DNA of 64,000 nucleotides from Oidiodendron maius Zn (Eukaryota > Ascomycota > Leotiomycetes > Myxotrichaceae): contig KN832889.1 in NCBI GenBank assembly GCA_000827325.1, forward strand, positions 124,001-188,000. The letters run 5' to 3'. A program made the position numbers and the translations under genes. The first letter of the stretch is position 1; every line of letters begins with the position of its first letter. The notes beneath the pieces are model-generated. The model was given only the letters and a program-made list of their open reading frames with translations. It was not told the DNA's origin and ran no database searches. This document shows positions 22,855 through 35,150 of the stretch, in pieces.

Positions 22855-25035
22855 ATGGCGGAAGGATCAGCGCAGCTTTGCAATACTTGTCGTAAAGTCA
22901 CACTCCAAAATCTCCTGGATTCCGGGCCAAAACCTTGGCAAGATGATCAAGGCAATACGGGCATGACTTTCGGACAGAGAGACACGGCAATCACACTTCA
23001 ATGGAATAATTCGGATTTTCTTACGAGTGGATGCCCGCTTTGTCGCTGCCTTGCGAACGATGAGCTGTGGGAGACCGGTCAATCCCCATTCCAATTAAAT
23101 GAGAGACACAGTGATAGCCAGCTAAATATATCGGTTGAGTTTAATGCCGACGACTCCGAGGCCACATTTCAGTGCGTAAATATGCCAAATAGAGCAAAAC
23201 TCGGAGTGTTTGCTGAAAAGGGTTAGAAATTATGAATTCTAGAATTGTACTACGATGATCAGATACTGATAAATAATCAATAGGGTCGTTTGCAGCCACT
23301 CGAGCCAATGGACGTCCATGGAAGGGCGCACGACATATGACTACCTTAGACATGGTGAAAGAGATACTAGGAGAGTGTGATAATACGCACATTACTTGCC
23401 CCATCCGCATCCTTTCCCAGAGCCCTGAAGAGAAGCCACGGCTGCCGACTCGACTAATATTCGTTGGCAGCACTGAAGAGAGAGCGATTCGTCTACACGA
23501 GGGAACAGACCAGGCGGCCCAGTACCTTGCTCTCAGCCATAGATGGGGTGGTGGCGTAGAAGCAGAGACTACGAAATCGAATTATGAATCTCACTTACGT
23601 GAGATTAGTCTCGCACAACTGTCACAGACAGTACAAGATGCAGTAGAGTTCACGCGTCTACTGGGATTCCAATACCTGTCGGTGGACTCACTGTGCATTA
23701 TCCAAGATGATGACGACGATTGGTTGCGGGAGGCCAACGCCATAGGTGCCATCTATGAAAACGCGTCCTGTACTCTCGCTGCGACCGACGGAATGGATGG
23801 TTCGTTCAGTCTTCTCAGCGGCAACTTAAATGCCGGTTCGGGAGAGCTCTTGAAACTGCCTTGTGACCCGGATGATAAGAGCAAAGGTCATTTACATTTG
23901 CGAAAACCCTTCAAAAACTGGCCGCACGCATTGACCATATACCATGCTCCACTTAACACAAGAGCTTGGGTACTTCAAGAAAGAATTCTCTCTCCGCGTA
24001 TCATTCACTTTGCATCGGATATGATTTATATCCAGTGCGATTTGGATATTATGGGTGTGAATGGATGGCTGGTGATTAATTGGGTAGAAGTAGATGCCCG
24101 TCTTAGACTTCGGCTCCTTGACATTCATAACCACGCCCTTTACGATGCCGAGGGACACGATGATCTTATACGAAAGCTATCGAAGGGAGTCGACGGTATT
24201 TGGGTGTGCTTTGGTCGCGTGGATGTCCTCTGGTCTGAACTTGTGAGCCAGTACTCACGCTGTAATCTAACACGACCATCAGATAAACTGATCGCCTTGA
24301 GCGGGCTTGCTCAAAGCGTCAGGGTGCGAACAGGTATTGTTTATTCTTTTGGCTTATGGCTCGGTGTCGAAAATGAACTGATTCCTAAACATCTCACCTG
24401 GATGCCGGCTGGAGGCCGATCTGTCAGCCGCTCTTCAGTACTTCGAGCTCCGTCATGGTCGTGGGCAGCGCTAGATGGTGAGATCGAATTCTGGGACGGG
24501 CAAAAACACATCCTTCCTACCTCCAATTGGTACCAAATCGTGAAGAGGGACTATGCCTTGACGATCAAATCACTCATCCATCGGCCGCTATCAAATCTGG
24601 CAGGGAACAGTGCCATTATACTCGAGGGGCCCGTCAAACCTGCCACGAGAACAAGAATGCGTAATCCGGACGAGCCCCGAGAGCATCTTGTGGCGGATGC
24701 GGAGACATGCAAACTCGCACTTTGGGGCTTTCCCCGTGACTTCGACTGCAACAAGCGTAGCTACGCCGTGATAGATCTCGTGGATATAAATAACAGTTCC
24801 CCAGGACCATTTCATGGTTGGGAGGGTCTTCTTTGATGTTGATGAGGACGAACCTGTGGAATTTTATTGCCTACCGATTGTCTGGACGGTTTATTTGACG
24901 GCAGAAAAGGATACCATGTATAAGTCTTGGAGAATCATGGTGGTATCAAAATGCGACTCTTCGCAAGGAGGGTATCCAAATTATCGTAGAGTTGGATATG
25001 GCGAAGTCTGGGTTCAGATGGTTCGAGTCTCGTGA
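22855..25035 (+). CDS. HET-domain protein
   Basis: Exon 1 is 22855-23221; exon 2 begins at 23284 after a 62-bp intron. The N-terminus has a cysteine pair pattern (CNTC, CPLCRC) common before HET domains. The HET domain includes YLALSHRWGG, TVQDAVEFTRLLGFQYLSVD, SLCIIQDDDDDW and AIYENASCTLAA, then NTRAWVLQERILSPR. The C-terminal half has RAPSWSWAALDG, typical of this group. It is a likely cell-death or non-self recognition protein of the cytoplasm. The main frame stops at 24836, giving 639 residues, but a family-like ending (VFFDVDEDEPVEFYCLPIV to YRRVGYGEVW) continues in another frame from about 24814 to 25035 with no convincing intron between. So the 3' end carries either a small indel or a sequencing error, and the gene may be recently damaged. 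Confidence 0.8.
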
Positions 25036-26908
25036 CTCTACTTCTGAGACCATTATCTTGGTATAATTCATCGAAGTCCATGATTAAATTCCATGGACAA
25101 TATGGGATATTTCAGGATAATGAGCCTATTACTTAGGAACACTGTCTTCTTTTTTGCGGTTTTCTAATATCGTTAAGAGGAGAGATGTGGTTTCCTTGCT
25201 ACATCTGAATTGAGTGCCGCACCTTGCATTGGAGGTCGGTTTTGCACGCACAGTATCTGATGAAAACGCGACCAGTATCCAGGATAATCAACGGCTGGCC
25301 TTTCTCCCACTCTGACAAACTCTCTTCTGGCTTTGGTGACCTAGGGTATTTTGCCTTGATTCTTTGTCGAGGCAAGTGTTTCCAAATCCGCAAGAATGTT
25401 TTCGATACTCATCGGTTAGTCTGGTTGAACGTGTGTATTCCAAAGTGTGAGTTAACTCCCAACTGCTGCATCGTCCTCCATCCCGCCACCTTCAGCCACG
25501 TCTTTCTTGAATAGCCATACTAGCCAACTCAAATGTGCCCACATTCCAGAATAATAGAACGATTGGTGAGTGAGGAACAGAGCTCCTTACTGGACCAGGT
25601 CTAAAAGAATCTTGTGTGCGCAAAACCGGAAACCGATTGTACAAGCAACTGTGCGGCTGGTGCTGGTGTCGAATTCCCCATGTTGAAGAGGGCAGTAGGT
25701 ACTGATTTAGAATATTAGCCCGAGCTGGCTCTCTCCTCCTAATCTTAGGGGTGGGGGTCAAAACAGGCTCTCACGCTATAGCGAAACTTAACAGGAGCCA
25801 ATTTTATATCCTAAGCTGGAGTGCCACCAACTTTAGAAGTGGATGCCTTGCTGGACTCCGAGGTCATCATATCGGCACTTCAGAATCATTAAGGCTATTA
25901 ATCAGGGTAACTAAAATACCTCAGCAAAATATATTGGTTAAACAACATTCTCGTCCCCGTTTTCATCTTCAGTTTCCGAATTTCTGTCTAGAGTAATTTG
26001 TGCTGGTGGATGTTCGTCATGGTGGTTGTGCACAAGGCCGCGATCGATAATCCGGCCGGTATCCTGAGTGGAATGCGGCCAAGGGCCGTGAGACTCGTAA
26101 AGCTGAGTTAGGGTACCTGTAGATAACGAAGGACCTTTTTTTTGAGAGAGAGAGAGAGATGGACCCCAGAGATGTGAGTCAGCTCCGAGAAGATGTGCTG
26201 GCTGGGAGGTGGACGCCACTGAAAGGGATCTCCGAAAGCTAGAGACATTATTAAAAGTGTAAGGATAGAAACAGAGAGAACTAGGAGAGCATCCTCTAGC
26301 TGCTCTCCATGAGGGAGCTGGGACCTGTTGGTCATACCGTAATTACTCTTAAAATAAGAAGTTATTTTGGATGTCGATTTCGCAGAAAATTTTACATAGG
26401 CTCCAGCTGATAGTTTCTTACATGCTTATGCAGAGCGGACCACAGCGCTCTGCAAAGCCACTAATTTACGGGCCATCTTCCCACTCATCTCGCAATGCTC
26501 CGAAATCTCGATACAAAGGTAATAAACTCATCTTACCATATTAAATGTGGAGTATAATACTATCTGTGTGCCTAGAGGAGGGGATTCACATAATTCTGAG
26601 TTTACGATTCTCATTGAACATGCTCCGTATTTCACGATATCAGATAAGGCTCTATCTCTAGCCTCATCAATTATAAGAGCCATTATTCGGTCTTGTCTCG
26701 GGTGGAAGCAATGATATGCAAAGACTATTTCAATCTTTTAGAGAACAAAATTCCATTAGTTCTACCCATGCTCTGCCCATACCGCCGAGTGGGCCTAAGA
26801 ACTCATGGTGTTCCCTTCTCATCAAATGAAAATTACACTACAACCACTTAAATCCCCTCTCTAGCTCATCTGTCTTTCCCCACCGGCCAAAATCTTTGTC
26901 CCTGACTC
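25036..26908. other. Intergenic, with GA microsatellite
   Basis: No gene is supported. A (GA)n run lies at about 26142-26159, preceded by a run of T. The part next to the GMC gene (26700-26908) is probably its 3' flank. Short frames here have no recognisable content. Confidence 0.5.
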
Positions 26909-28881
26909 CTAACTTTCTTTAAGCTCATGATGATAGTCTTCTTTGATCAAATCTGCCGCCTTCTCCGCAATTGCATACACCGTCGCGATGATGTTCCCAC
27001 TAATCTGTGATGGAATCACACTTGCATCTACCACGCGTAGACCAGCCACCCCTTTAACTCGTAATCTTGTATCTACGACCTGGCCCATGGCACAAGTTCC
27101 CAAAATGTGGTTGAATATCATAGTCCGGTCTCGAATAAAATCCTTGGCCTGGGCGGGATCCTGCACATCTATCTCCGGCGCGGGATCAACCCTCTCCGCA
27201 ATCTTTCCCTTCACACACTCGGACTGGAAGGAAGACGAAGGGGATATAATTCGGTCCACAAAGGCTAATCCAGCAGCCAGGACATCCAAGTCAACCGGGT
27301 GGGAGAGTATTCCCAAATCAATCCGGGGGGATGATCCTAGAGACTCTGAAGAGGAGATGATGTGCGAACTGCCGCGTGATACAGGATACATTGAACTAAT
27401 GAGAAACGAGTAGCATGCATGTCGCCCGGGCCGAGGTCCAGGAACTAGAAGACTTTGGTTAGAGGCAGCATTGGCAATGTCGACGTTAGCAGGAAAGCCA
27501 ATATATTGAATGGCAGCAGAAGCTGGATTGCGAAGCTGGTCAACTATAAAATTGGCTTGTGCGCTCTGAAGCTTGTTATCTTGGTGGTGCGCGGATAACT
27601 CCTGGACACTGCGGACGGTCTCCTCCAATGATTCCTTATCAACTTGGGTTGCGTACGGCACAAACCCCATCAGTCCCGCCGGACTCGCCAACATTCCTGT
27701 TTGGTTCTCAGCAAGCAATCGTTGATGCTCTGCAAAGACGTCTGGATTAAGAAAAAGTGAATCTAGAGTGATATTGTCGTTATCCTTTCCAGGCGTGAGT
27801 TCGTATATGATGCTGGTCATGGGATGTTCCTGCAGATTCTCGCCAACACTGGGGAGGTTAACGACACAATCGATGCCCGCAGCAGAGAGAACTTCCGGGT
27901 TGCCAACCCCAGAGAGTTCAAGCAGGCGAGGACTTTGAATCGAGCTGCAACATAGGATTACCTCTCGGTTTGCCAGGGCCTTGTATACGACCCCTCTGTG
28001 CTCGAAGCTAATGCCTTTCGCACTCACGGATTGATCAGAGCTTCCATCTCTCTCCAAATGGATCTTAGATACGGTAGCTTCTGTAAGAATCTTCATATTC
28101 TTCTTCTGTAAGATTGGGACAAGATATCCCGTCGTTGCATAGCTGCGACTGACTTTGCCGGCCTGACTCCGGTCTACGGTGTGCGAGCTTCCAAAGAAGC
28201 CCAAGTGGGATCCTTGCATTGGGTCTGCTGTCGGCGGAAACGGTAGATCCGTCTTATCTGCAAACGCTTGGAGGATCGAATCTTCGATAGGCGCTCTCCA
28301 GACAGGGAAAGAGGTATGGATGGGACCGGCTGTTCCGTGCTTAACTGCATCTAAAACACATGATTCGGGCCAGTCTTCGCGATTCTTTTGATAGCTCGTC
28401 TCACTCTTGTGATAATATGGCTCCAGATCGGCCCATGACCAGCCTTCCATATTCCACGAGTCAATATCCTCGGCGTTTGGTCGCACATAGGCCATAAAAT
28501 TGATAGCGCTAGATCCTCCCACAACCTTTCCCCGAGCAATATGAAGGATGCGGCAGTTTGAGCTTTGCTATTACCCCACATATTAGCCCCGCCTAGCGTT
28601 GTGTGCCTGTGAAATATTTATACCTGCGGCACGCTTTTAAATGCCCAATCATAATCCGCATTATTCAACATGGCACTCATTCCTCCCAGCGACTCAATAT
28701 TCAAATCGCCTAGGCGCAATTTTCCTGCTTCTAAAATGCCGACTTTTGCATTTGTTTCAGCGAGGCGGGCGGCGAGCACGAGCCCCCCCGTACCGCCCCC
28801 AATTATGAGATAATCGAAAGGCGATGATAGAAAAGAGGTCGCATCTTTGCAGAGACTGTCAGTAGCGGGTAATTCTGCCAT
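26909..28881 (-). CDS. GMC-family flavin oxidoreductase
   Basis: Two exons, 28881-28624 and 28567-26909, with a 56-bp intron, give 638 residues. The N-terminus has the FAD-binding Rossmann motif DYLIIGGGTGGLVLAARLAE at residues 23-42. Splicing restores HIARGKVVGGSSAINFMAYV, the first GMC signature. SSIQSPRLLELSGVGNP is the second. The C-terminus has HILGTCAMG, with the catalytic histidine region, and SGNIIATVYAIAEKAADLI. GMC enzymes oxidise alcohols (aryl-alcohol, glucose, choline and others) using FAD and oxygen or another acceptor. There is no signal peptide, so it is probably intracellular, which fits a biosynthetic role better than lignocellulose attack. Length is normal and the frame intact. 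It lies at the edge of the putative metabolic cluster; membership is inferred. Confidence 0.92.
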
Positions 28882-30312
28882 TTTTAACCTCAAAAGCTCA
28901 GTCGATCCAATGGATAATCGAAGTTCTTTGCTCTCTGCACCCTATTAAAGATTGTCGTGGGGAGGGGATGCATTATATGCCCTACGAATGCACGGGTTGT
29001 TCTGTAGGCACCCGTAGACCAGTACGAGGCAACAAATTCCATGGAGATCATTTATGTCCGATCTCACGTAATCCCTCACTTTTGTCTCCACACTTTCAAC
29101 GATGAAGTGCACGGAATGCAGATCGCAGATTTCTTAGACGTTACAAAAGTATGCCTGTCTCTATTTCTCTTCTTGTGTATACTTAAGCAGGACTGAAGAG
29201 TACGTTGTGCAAGCCGTATATATGCAACTACTGCAGGAGAGCCAAGACCTTTTTCTCACAAAAAGAGGGATGCAGTTCACTGCGGAACCGGGTCTTAGGG
29301 AACTCGATAGCCCGAGACATTTGGCTCGCCAATGCTGACACAAAGGATATCGATGTAGAAGGAGACGCGACGCGGACAGGACATGATGCGTGAGTTGGTG
29401 CCAGCGCTAATCTAGACATGGGATGCCTTTTCGTGGTGCTAGCAGTAGAATATTTTGTTAGGCACGGAGCAGCTGCCTAGGCTTCGCCACCAGATTTTGG
29501 CGGGAACGCTATCTCCTGCGGTATCGGTATGATTGGTTCGATTTAAGCTTAGTAGAGGATCCGCCATGACCTCCAGGATACAATAGTTCAGTATCGGCAT
29601 TAGTCTACAGGTCGGCATCCCGCGATGGGGTACCTTACCAGTGGCTGTGTATTTCTCCTAGGACTCTCATTCCTGCATATTGATGGCTTTTGGGCTGTGC
29701 TAACCATACTTGTATGGCAGGGAAGCATTTAATATTTAGGTCTCTTTATGGTATCAGTTCCGGCATACTTGGCTACGGAATACACAGTGGCGAAGTTGGC
29801 AGAATATCCTTATACCTATTTAAGAGTTTCTTGAGAATATTCAATTTAATATTCGCTATTATTGGTCTTCGATTTATCATTCACGAACGCAAGAAGTCAT
29901 TAACTTCGAAGCATAAACTTGAACGACATGAAGTTCGTTTACCTCCTCAATGCTCTCAGTGTCTCAACGGTAGCCTTGATGCCCCAGACGGTTAACTGTT
30001 TGTGCCTCGTCGTGATTGTATTACTAATATATACTTAAAAGTTTGGGTGTCTAGTATATCACGAGGTTGCCCTAAAATGGCACCTGATAACTAGTATTAT
30101 GTGCCTCACTTATTCAAGGCGTTGAGGCCTAGGCTAAGGTAAATACCTCACTTACCTAGACGTTAGATACAACCCCACACGGCACGAGTAAAATATAAGA
30201 TTAGGACTTTAGGAGGTGCTTTATATATATTAGGGAGTACGCACCTCTGTAGTAGTTATCTATCCTTTCAGCGCACCACCTGCCTACTCACTTCACCTTC
30301 TGCTCTCCTCCT
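28882..30312. other. Intergenic, GMC promoter side
   Basis: 28882-29100 should contain the GMC promoter. 29690-29995 is an open but unrecognised frame with hydrophobic residues. 30000-30312 is AT-rich and repeat-like and leads into the LINE relic. No intact gene is seen. Confidence 0.45.
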
Positions 30313-30610
30313 TTAGGCAGGAGCTGCAGCCCTACAGGCCTGATTCTTGTCCTCTGCCTTCGGAGGCGGGTCGCCACTGCTGTGCAGGCGCTGCGCACCC
30401 TTCTTGGCTATGCCTGTGTGTTCAAGCCTTGACTCGAATTCTGCAACCCTCTTGTCGAGGTATATATGGATTGGTGGGGTGGCCGCTTCGACCTCAAGGT
30501 ATCGAATCTGAGTTGCTCGGTATCCCCCAGTTACTGTACGGAGGCAGTCGGACTGCGCTGTACTAAGGTGGCTGGTGATGCCCCTAGGGTTCGCCCCTGC
30601 TAAATATATA
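30313..30610 (-). mobile_element. LINE (Tad-like) 3' coding relic
   Basis: The minus-strand frame ends with QSDCLRTVTGGYRATQIRYL followed by VEAATPPIHIYLDKRVAEFE. This is the conserved post-reverse-transcriptase segment of fungal Tad/I-type non-LTR retrotransposons. Only about 90 residues remain and the reverse transcriptase itself is absent. The pogo-like element begins at 30611, directly at its upstream edge, so it may have inserted into or beside this relic. It is non-functional. Confidence 0.65.
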
Positions 30611-30658
30611 ACGTGCATGTATAGCGAGTCGTAAATATAAGCGAGTCGTAAGTTTTTC
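30611..30658. repeat. Left terminal inverted repeat of pogo element
   Basis: Begins ACGTGCATGTATAGCGAGTC and contains the 11-bp word GCGAGTCGTAA twice in direct orientation, about 18 bp apart. One transition separates it from the right end. Confidence 0.95.
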
Positions 30659-30690
30659 TAAGAATCACGACCCTGTTACTTTAAAATCTA

Positions 30691-32325
30691 ATATCTCAAC
30701 CAAAAATCATAGAGTCAGTTTCTCAAGAAAGCAGAATACTCTTAGCCCTTCAAGCAATCAAACCACCTAGGGCTATTAATCTCTACCAGGCTGCAAAGGT
30801 CTATAATGTGCCTTATACTACATTACGCGATCGGAGCCATGGAATACCTGCACGACGCGATATTCAACCTAAATCTCGAAAGCTTACTGATTCAGAAGAA
30901 TTAGTGATTGTCCAATATATTCTTGACCTTGATTCTAAAGGGTTTCCACCTAGGCTTTGTAGTGTTGAAGATATGGCTAATCGTCTGCTTATTGAGCGAA
31001 ATGCAGGACGCGTCGGAACGCGCTGGGCTTCAAACTTTATAAAACGATAACCACAGCTTACTACACGTTTTAATCGAAAATATGACTATCAAAGAGCGAA
31101 ATGCGAAGATCCAAAGCTTATTGGCGAGTGGTTTGCCCTTATACGGAACACAATTGCAAAGTATGGGATCGTGGACGCGGATATCTATAATTTTGACGAG
31201 ACTGGGTTTATAATGGGCGTTATCTCAACAGCAATGGTGGTTACAAGCTCAGAGAGGTCTGGTAAGGCAAAGGCAAAGCAGCCTGGTAATCGCGAATGGG
31301 TTACAGTAATCCAGGCTGTAAATGCGCTTGGCTGGTCGCTGCCGCTATTTATAGTTGTAAAGGGCACATATATCCTACTATCCTGGTACAATGAATTCAA
31401 ATTACCAAAGCATTGGAGGCTCTCTGTGAATAATAATGGGTGGACTACAAATAAGATTGGCCTAGAATGGATTAAGCACTTTGAATTACATATACAGCCT
31501 CGAAAAGTGGGTGGATATCGACTCCTAATACTTGATGGCCATGAATCCCACCACTCGACTGAATTTAAGCTTTTCTGCCAGGACCACAATATTATTATAC
31601 TCTGCATGCCTGCTCACTCCTCTTATATATTACAGCCACTTGATGTGGGCTGTTTTAGTCCATTAAAAAAGGCGTACGGCAAGCAAATCGAGGGGTTAAT
31701 GCGTGGTGGTCAGACCTATGTTGCAAAGGAGGATTTCTTTCCAGCATTCCAGGTAGCATTCCAAGAGTCAATGACTATACAAAACATCCAGGGAGGCTTT
31801 AGGGGGACTGGAATTGTACCTTTTGACCCTCAGCGAGTACTGGATACCCTCCCTCCTTATACAAAAACACTGACTCCTTTAAACTCACGTCCTGGTACAG
31901 CCTAAACCTGGAACCCTATAACCCCAAAGAATGCAACCGATGCTTCACGACAGTCTGCCTTCATTAAAACCCGAATTAATTGCCATCAGGGTAGCTCTCC
32001 AACACAGACTATTGATGCTATAGACCAATTTACTAAGGGTTTAGTGGCAATTATGCATGAGGTAGCTTTATTGCGATCCCGAATCACTGAGCTTGAAGAG
32101 GCAAACGAGAGGCTTAGCAAGCGTCACAGGCTAAAAAAAACCAGACTACAAAAAGGAGGATCACTTTCTATACAGGAGGCAGAGGACTTAGTAGCTCAAA
32201 CTAATGTGGGTGGCCAGCAGGGTGATGAAATAGATAGTAGTGGTGGTCAGGACCAAGGGGTACAATCGTGCATTCGGCGTTGTAGCAAGTGTAATAAGGC
32301 AGGGCATAATGCGCATACTTGTTAA
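30691..32325 (+). pseudogene. Fot1/pogo-like transposase, damaged
   Basis: The frame has the order usual for pogo-class transposases. First is an N-terminal psq-type helix-turn-helix (ESRILLALQAI...YQAAKVYNVPYTTLRDR), then a CENP-B-type DNA-binding region (KLTDSEELVIVQYILDLDSKG). The DDE core follows: YNFDETGFIMG, LLILDGHESHHS and LQPLDVGCFSPLKKAYG, in which the three catalytic aspartates are visible. A coiled-coil stretch (LRSRITELEEANERL) and a C-terminal zinc knuckle, CSKCNKAGHNAHTC, close the protein. Two TAA codons interrupt the frame (31048 and 31903), and the expected first codon at 30691 reads ATA rather than ATG. All can be explained by C:G to T:A change, as RIP produces. It is unlikely to make active enzyme. 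Confidence 0.88.
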
Positions 32326-32422
32326 AGGTAATATAGGCCTCTAAAGAAGGAGAAATATATAGTAGGAATTGATTTCAAGGTATTATAGTTGAATAATAAT
32401 TAATTTTAATAATAAGGTTACT

Positions 32423-32470
32423 GAAAAACTTACGACTCGCTTGTATTTACGACTCGCTATACATGCACGT
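32423..32470. repeat. Right terminal inverted repeat of pogo element
   Basis: Reverse complement of 30611-30658 with a single C/T difference; ends in GACTCGCTATACATGCACGT. It carries the same doubled internal word, in the opposite orientation. Confidence 0.95.
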
Positions 32471-33152
32471 TATATATATATTACTATATAATATCTTGTT
32501 CAGAGGCAATATAGGTGCACAGGTTATAGTCGGATCAAGGTGAAACTCAGTTATATTAGCTATTGAGTCATGCAGAGACAACTAAGGGGACTAGACTACG
32601 GAATACAACACTTATTATATGCCTGCTTAGGTGGCAATATGTGTAAGCTTTTACGACTATACAGTCGTATGCTATTGCGTATGTTGCCACTAACTCTGAG
32701 ACATTATACGTGCTTGAAGCCCTGATACTAGTCAACATAATATAGTTATAGGCAACCTAGATATAATTATAGGCTTTACTCTAATCAGCCTGTTAAGTAT
32801 AGGCAAGCATGAAGGGTATAAGATTAGTTGATAATTGACGGTAAGTAAGCCTTATATACATGTACGTTAGTGGTAATTGATCAATTGGACGGTTAATTGG
32901 TGATATTATACGAATTGGATGTCCAATTCGGCATATTAGTGTCCATTTCATGAATTGTACGATTTGATGAATACCATACTACAATGCATCTAAGGGTTTC
33001 CAACTTCCTTTGTAAACAAGTTCTTCATCAGGTGCAATTCGAGGAAGATGACTAGATCCTCCGTACATTAGTCGTAATCCTTCAAGAATAACGGCGCTAA
33101 TGTTTCTCCAGCGTTGGCCAAGCAGGAAGGTTGGTTGGATCTGGGACAACAG
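32471..33152. other. AT-rich flank of pogo element
   Basis: AT-rich DNA without coding potential. Small palindromes occur (for example ACGACTATACAGTCGT at about 32655) and the words AATTGG and CCAATT recur around 32880-32945, so this is probably older repeat debris. From about 33000 it merges with the 3' flank of the carboxylesterase. Confidence 0.4.
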
Positions 33153-35044
33153 CTACCAAGACCCCTGCGCCGCAAGGTTGGCCGCTGCAAATGCATTGAT
33201 CGGGGCAAAGAGCTGACAATTCACATCTACAACCTCCCGGCTCAATACCTGAACGCCGCTTGAGCCATTAGTCCCCAACACCCCAAGATCAGTGCCATCA
33301 AAGGTGTCTATAGCATTCCAGCCCGGTCCGGCTAGGGGGGTTTTGGCAAATCGGGCCCATGCTCCGCGCATATAATTGCTAAGGGCGAATTGTTGCGCTG
33401 TGAACTTAGGAGGGTAAGTCGTGAAGACTTGAGCGATCTCGGCAGAGTGATAAGCCGCAAGGTCTGGGAGAACCTGCTGGTTGGCGAAGGTGGCGTTATA
33501 CCAATACCTGCAAAAAGTGGGGGAGATTGCTTAGCATTTGCTCTGTATCTGTGCGAGGCCTGAATCGAAGAGAATTTGAAGCGGGGTTTTCTTATTATTG
33601 GCTTAGAGGATCTTCTTACCTCCAGGTCGGATAGCCTGCGGAGGCGCTCTGGCTGATCATAGCAGCTTGGGGCTATGGGAGTGATGGGTTGTTAGAGTGG
33701 TGGTGAGCATGCCCATATGGGAAACAGTGACTTACACAAGTATCGAGTAAATCTGTATAGATCTGCGCAATAACTTCAAACTCGTTGCTCGTCCCAAAGG
33801 CACCTATTGGATACGCATCTGTGATAGCTATTTGTAGAGCTGGGGTCATTCCAGGTACCTCCTGGAGGAACTTTGTTAGGTTGGTTGTACCATATATCAA
33901 GGCCCAGGCCCTGCCTTCTTGCCCATTAGTCCCAGCCATGATGGACACGTTGGCTACATTATGAGCTGCACGTGCGGCAGCTGTATCTTGAACTGGAATA
34001 AGCGTAACATTATCAATAACTGGCCGGAATGATAGAGCAGCGTGTTCAATAATGCTCTGAATTGTCGTAGCATCGGCGGATCTGACACAGCTCAAATTCG
34101 ATGTGGTGCTAGAGCAGTTCAACGCCGTCGTAAGCTGGACCCAGCTCTCTGTGCTATTGATCCCGACATCGGAGATTAGTGGCACCGAGGACTGTCCGCT
34201 CTCAAGGATGGCAGCGCGGAAGGGGGGGTTATCTGGCCAGGAGGTAACTAAAGCGTCGACAGAAGTTGCGCCGGCAGACTGGCCGAAGATGGTAACTTTC
34301 TCGGGATCGCCTCCAAAAGATGCTATGTTCTCCCTCACCCATTCTAACGCAAATCGTTGATCGAGGAAGCCCAAGTTGCTTTGTGTGAGTGGAATCTCTG
34401 GAGAGTTTGGGAAGCCGAAAACTGTCTTGCATTTCAGCATATTTTCACCATTTGCTTATTCTTGTAGTAGCAAACCATTTGTCCGATAATTAGCAGCAAC
34501 AATAATAACTTCTTCAAAAGCAGCAAAGTGTGAGCCGTCATATAGCGGTTGCCCAGCATTGCCAAATCGGAAACTTCCTCCGTATATCCAAAAGAGCACT
34601 GAATAGCCGCCGGTAGGAGGGGCAGTGGACGGAGCGAAGACATTCAGGTATAGGCAATCTTCACTTTCCTCAGCTTGTGGATTGTTGAAGAAGAGATCAG
34701 TGAGATATCGTTTTCGCTCTGGATCTATAACATATGGGGGTCAAATTTACTTGGACATGAAAGGATGGTGCATACTCACAATTGATTTGCTGAGTACAAG
34801 CCGGGCTCTGGACCGATGTGTTTAGTGGATTCGTCCATGCTGGTGGCTTTGTGGGAGGGGAGAATCTTTCTGGTCGGGCTGCGAACGGAATGCCTAAGAA
34901 CTGGTTGACGGTAGCTGTCGCCGATGCTATAGAGGTAGTTGTGCCTATCACTATGCCAGATGCCAAAGTCGCCTCTGGAAGGCAATCTGCAGCAACTATC
35001 CAAATGGCAGATAAGACCGCTGTGATCGTATATATAATTGACAT
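33153..35044 (-). CDS. Secreted type-B carboxylesterase
   Basis: Five exons (35044-34780, 34724-34476, 34421-33736, 33672-33620, 33507-33153) give 535 residues with consistent phases. Residues 1-20 form a signal peptide (MSIIYTITAVLSAIWIVAA). Family motifs follow in order: GIPFA, SEDCLYLNVFAP, FWIYGGSFRFG (oxyanion-hole region), the NLGFLDQRFALEWVRENIA block, and the nucleophile GQSAGATS with serine near residue 220. TNGQEGR carries the likely acidic residue and AYHSAEI the catalytic-histidine region. Type-B carboxylesterases/lipases hydrolyse esters; in clusters they may unmask or trim products, but a secreted one may simply be digestive. A MITE-like element starts about 107 bp upstream of the ATG. 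Intact. Confidence 0.92.
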
Positions 35045-35150
35045 CGCTGGCTATGAAATAAAGAAAATAAAGCTGCAGTTCTAAAAGCCAGGTAAACTGT
35101 GCAGAGACGATGATGAGCGGAGAGCGACCTACAGTCGGTACAAGGAATAT

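Larger units (their letters stand above)
30611..32470 (+). mobile_element. pogo/Fot1-type DNA transposon, 1,860 bp
   Basis: The element is bounded by 48-bp terminal inverted repeats (30611-30658 and 32423-32470) that differ at one position. It is flanked by TA on both sides (30609-30610 and 32471-32472), the expected Tc1/mariner-pogo target duplication. Inside is one plus-strand transposase frame of the Fot1/Pot kind, with three visible damaging changes. Near-identical ends indicate a fairly recent insertion. It lies between the GMC and carboxylesterase genes of the putative cluster, beside a LINE relic. Confidence 0.93.
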
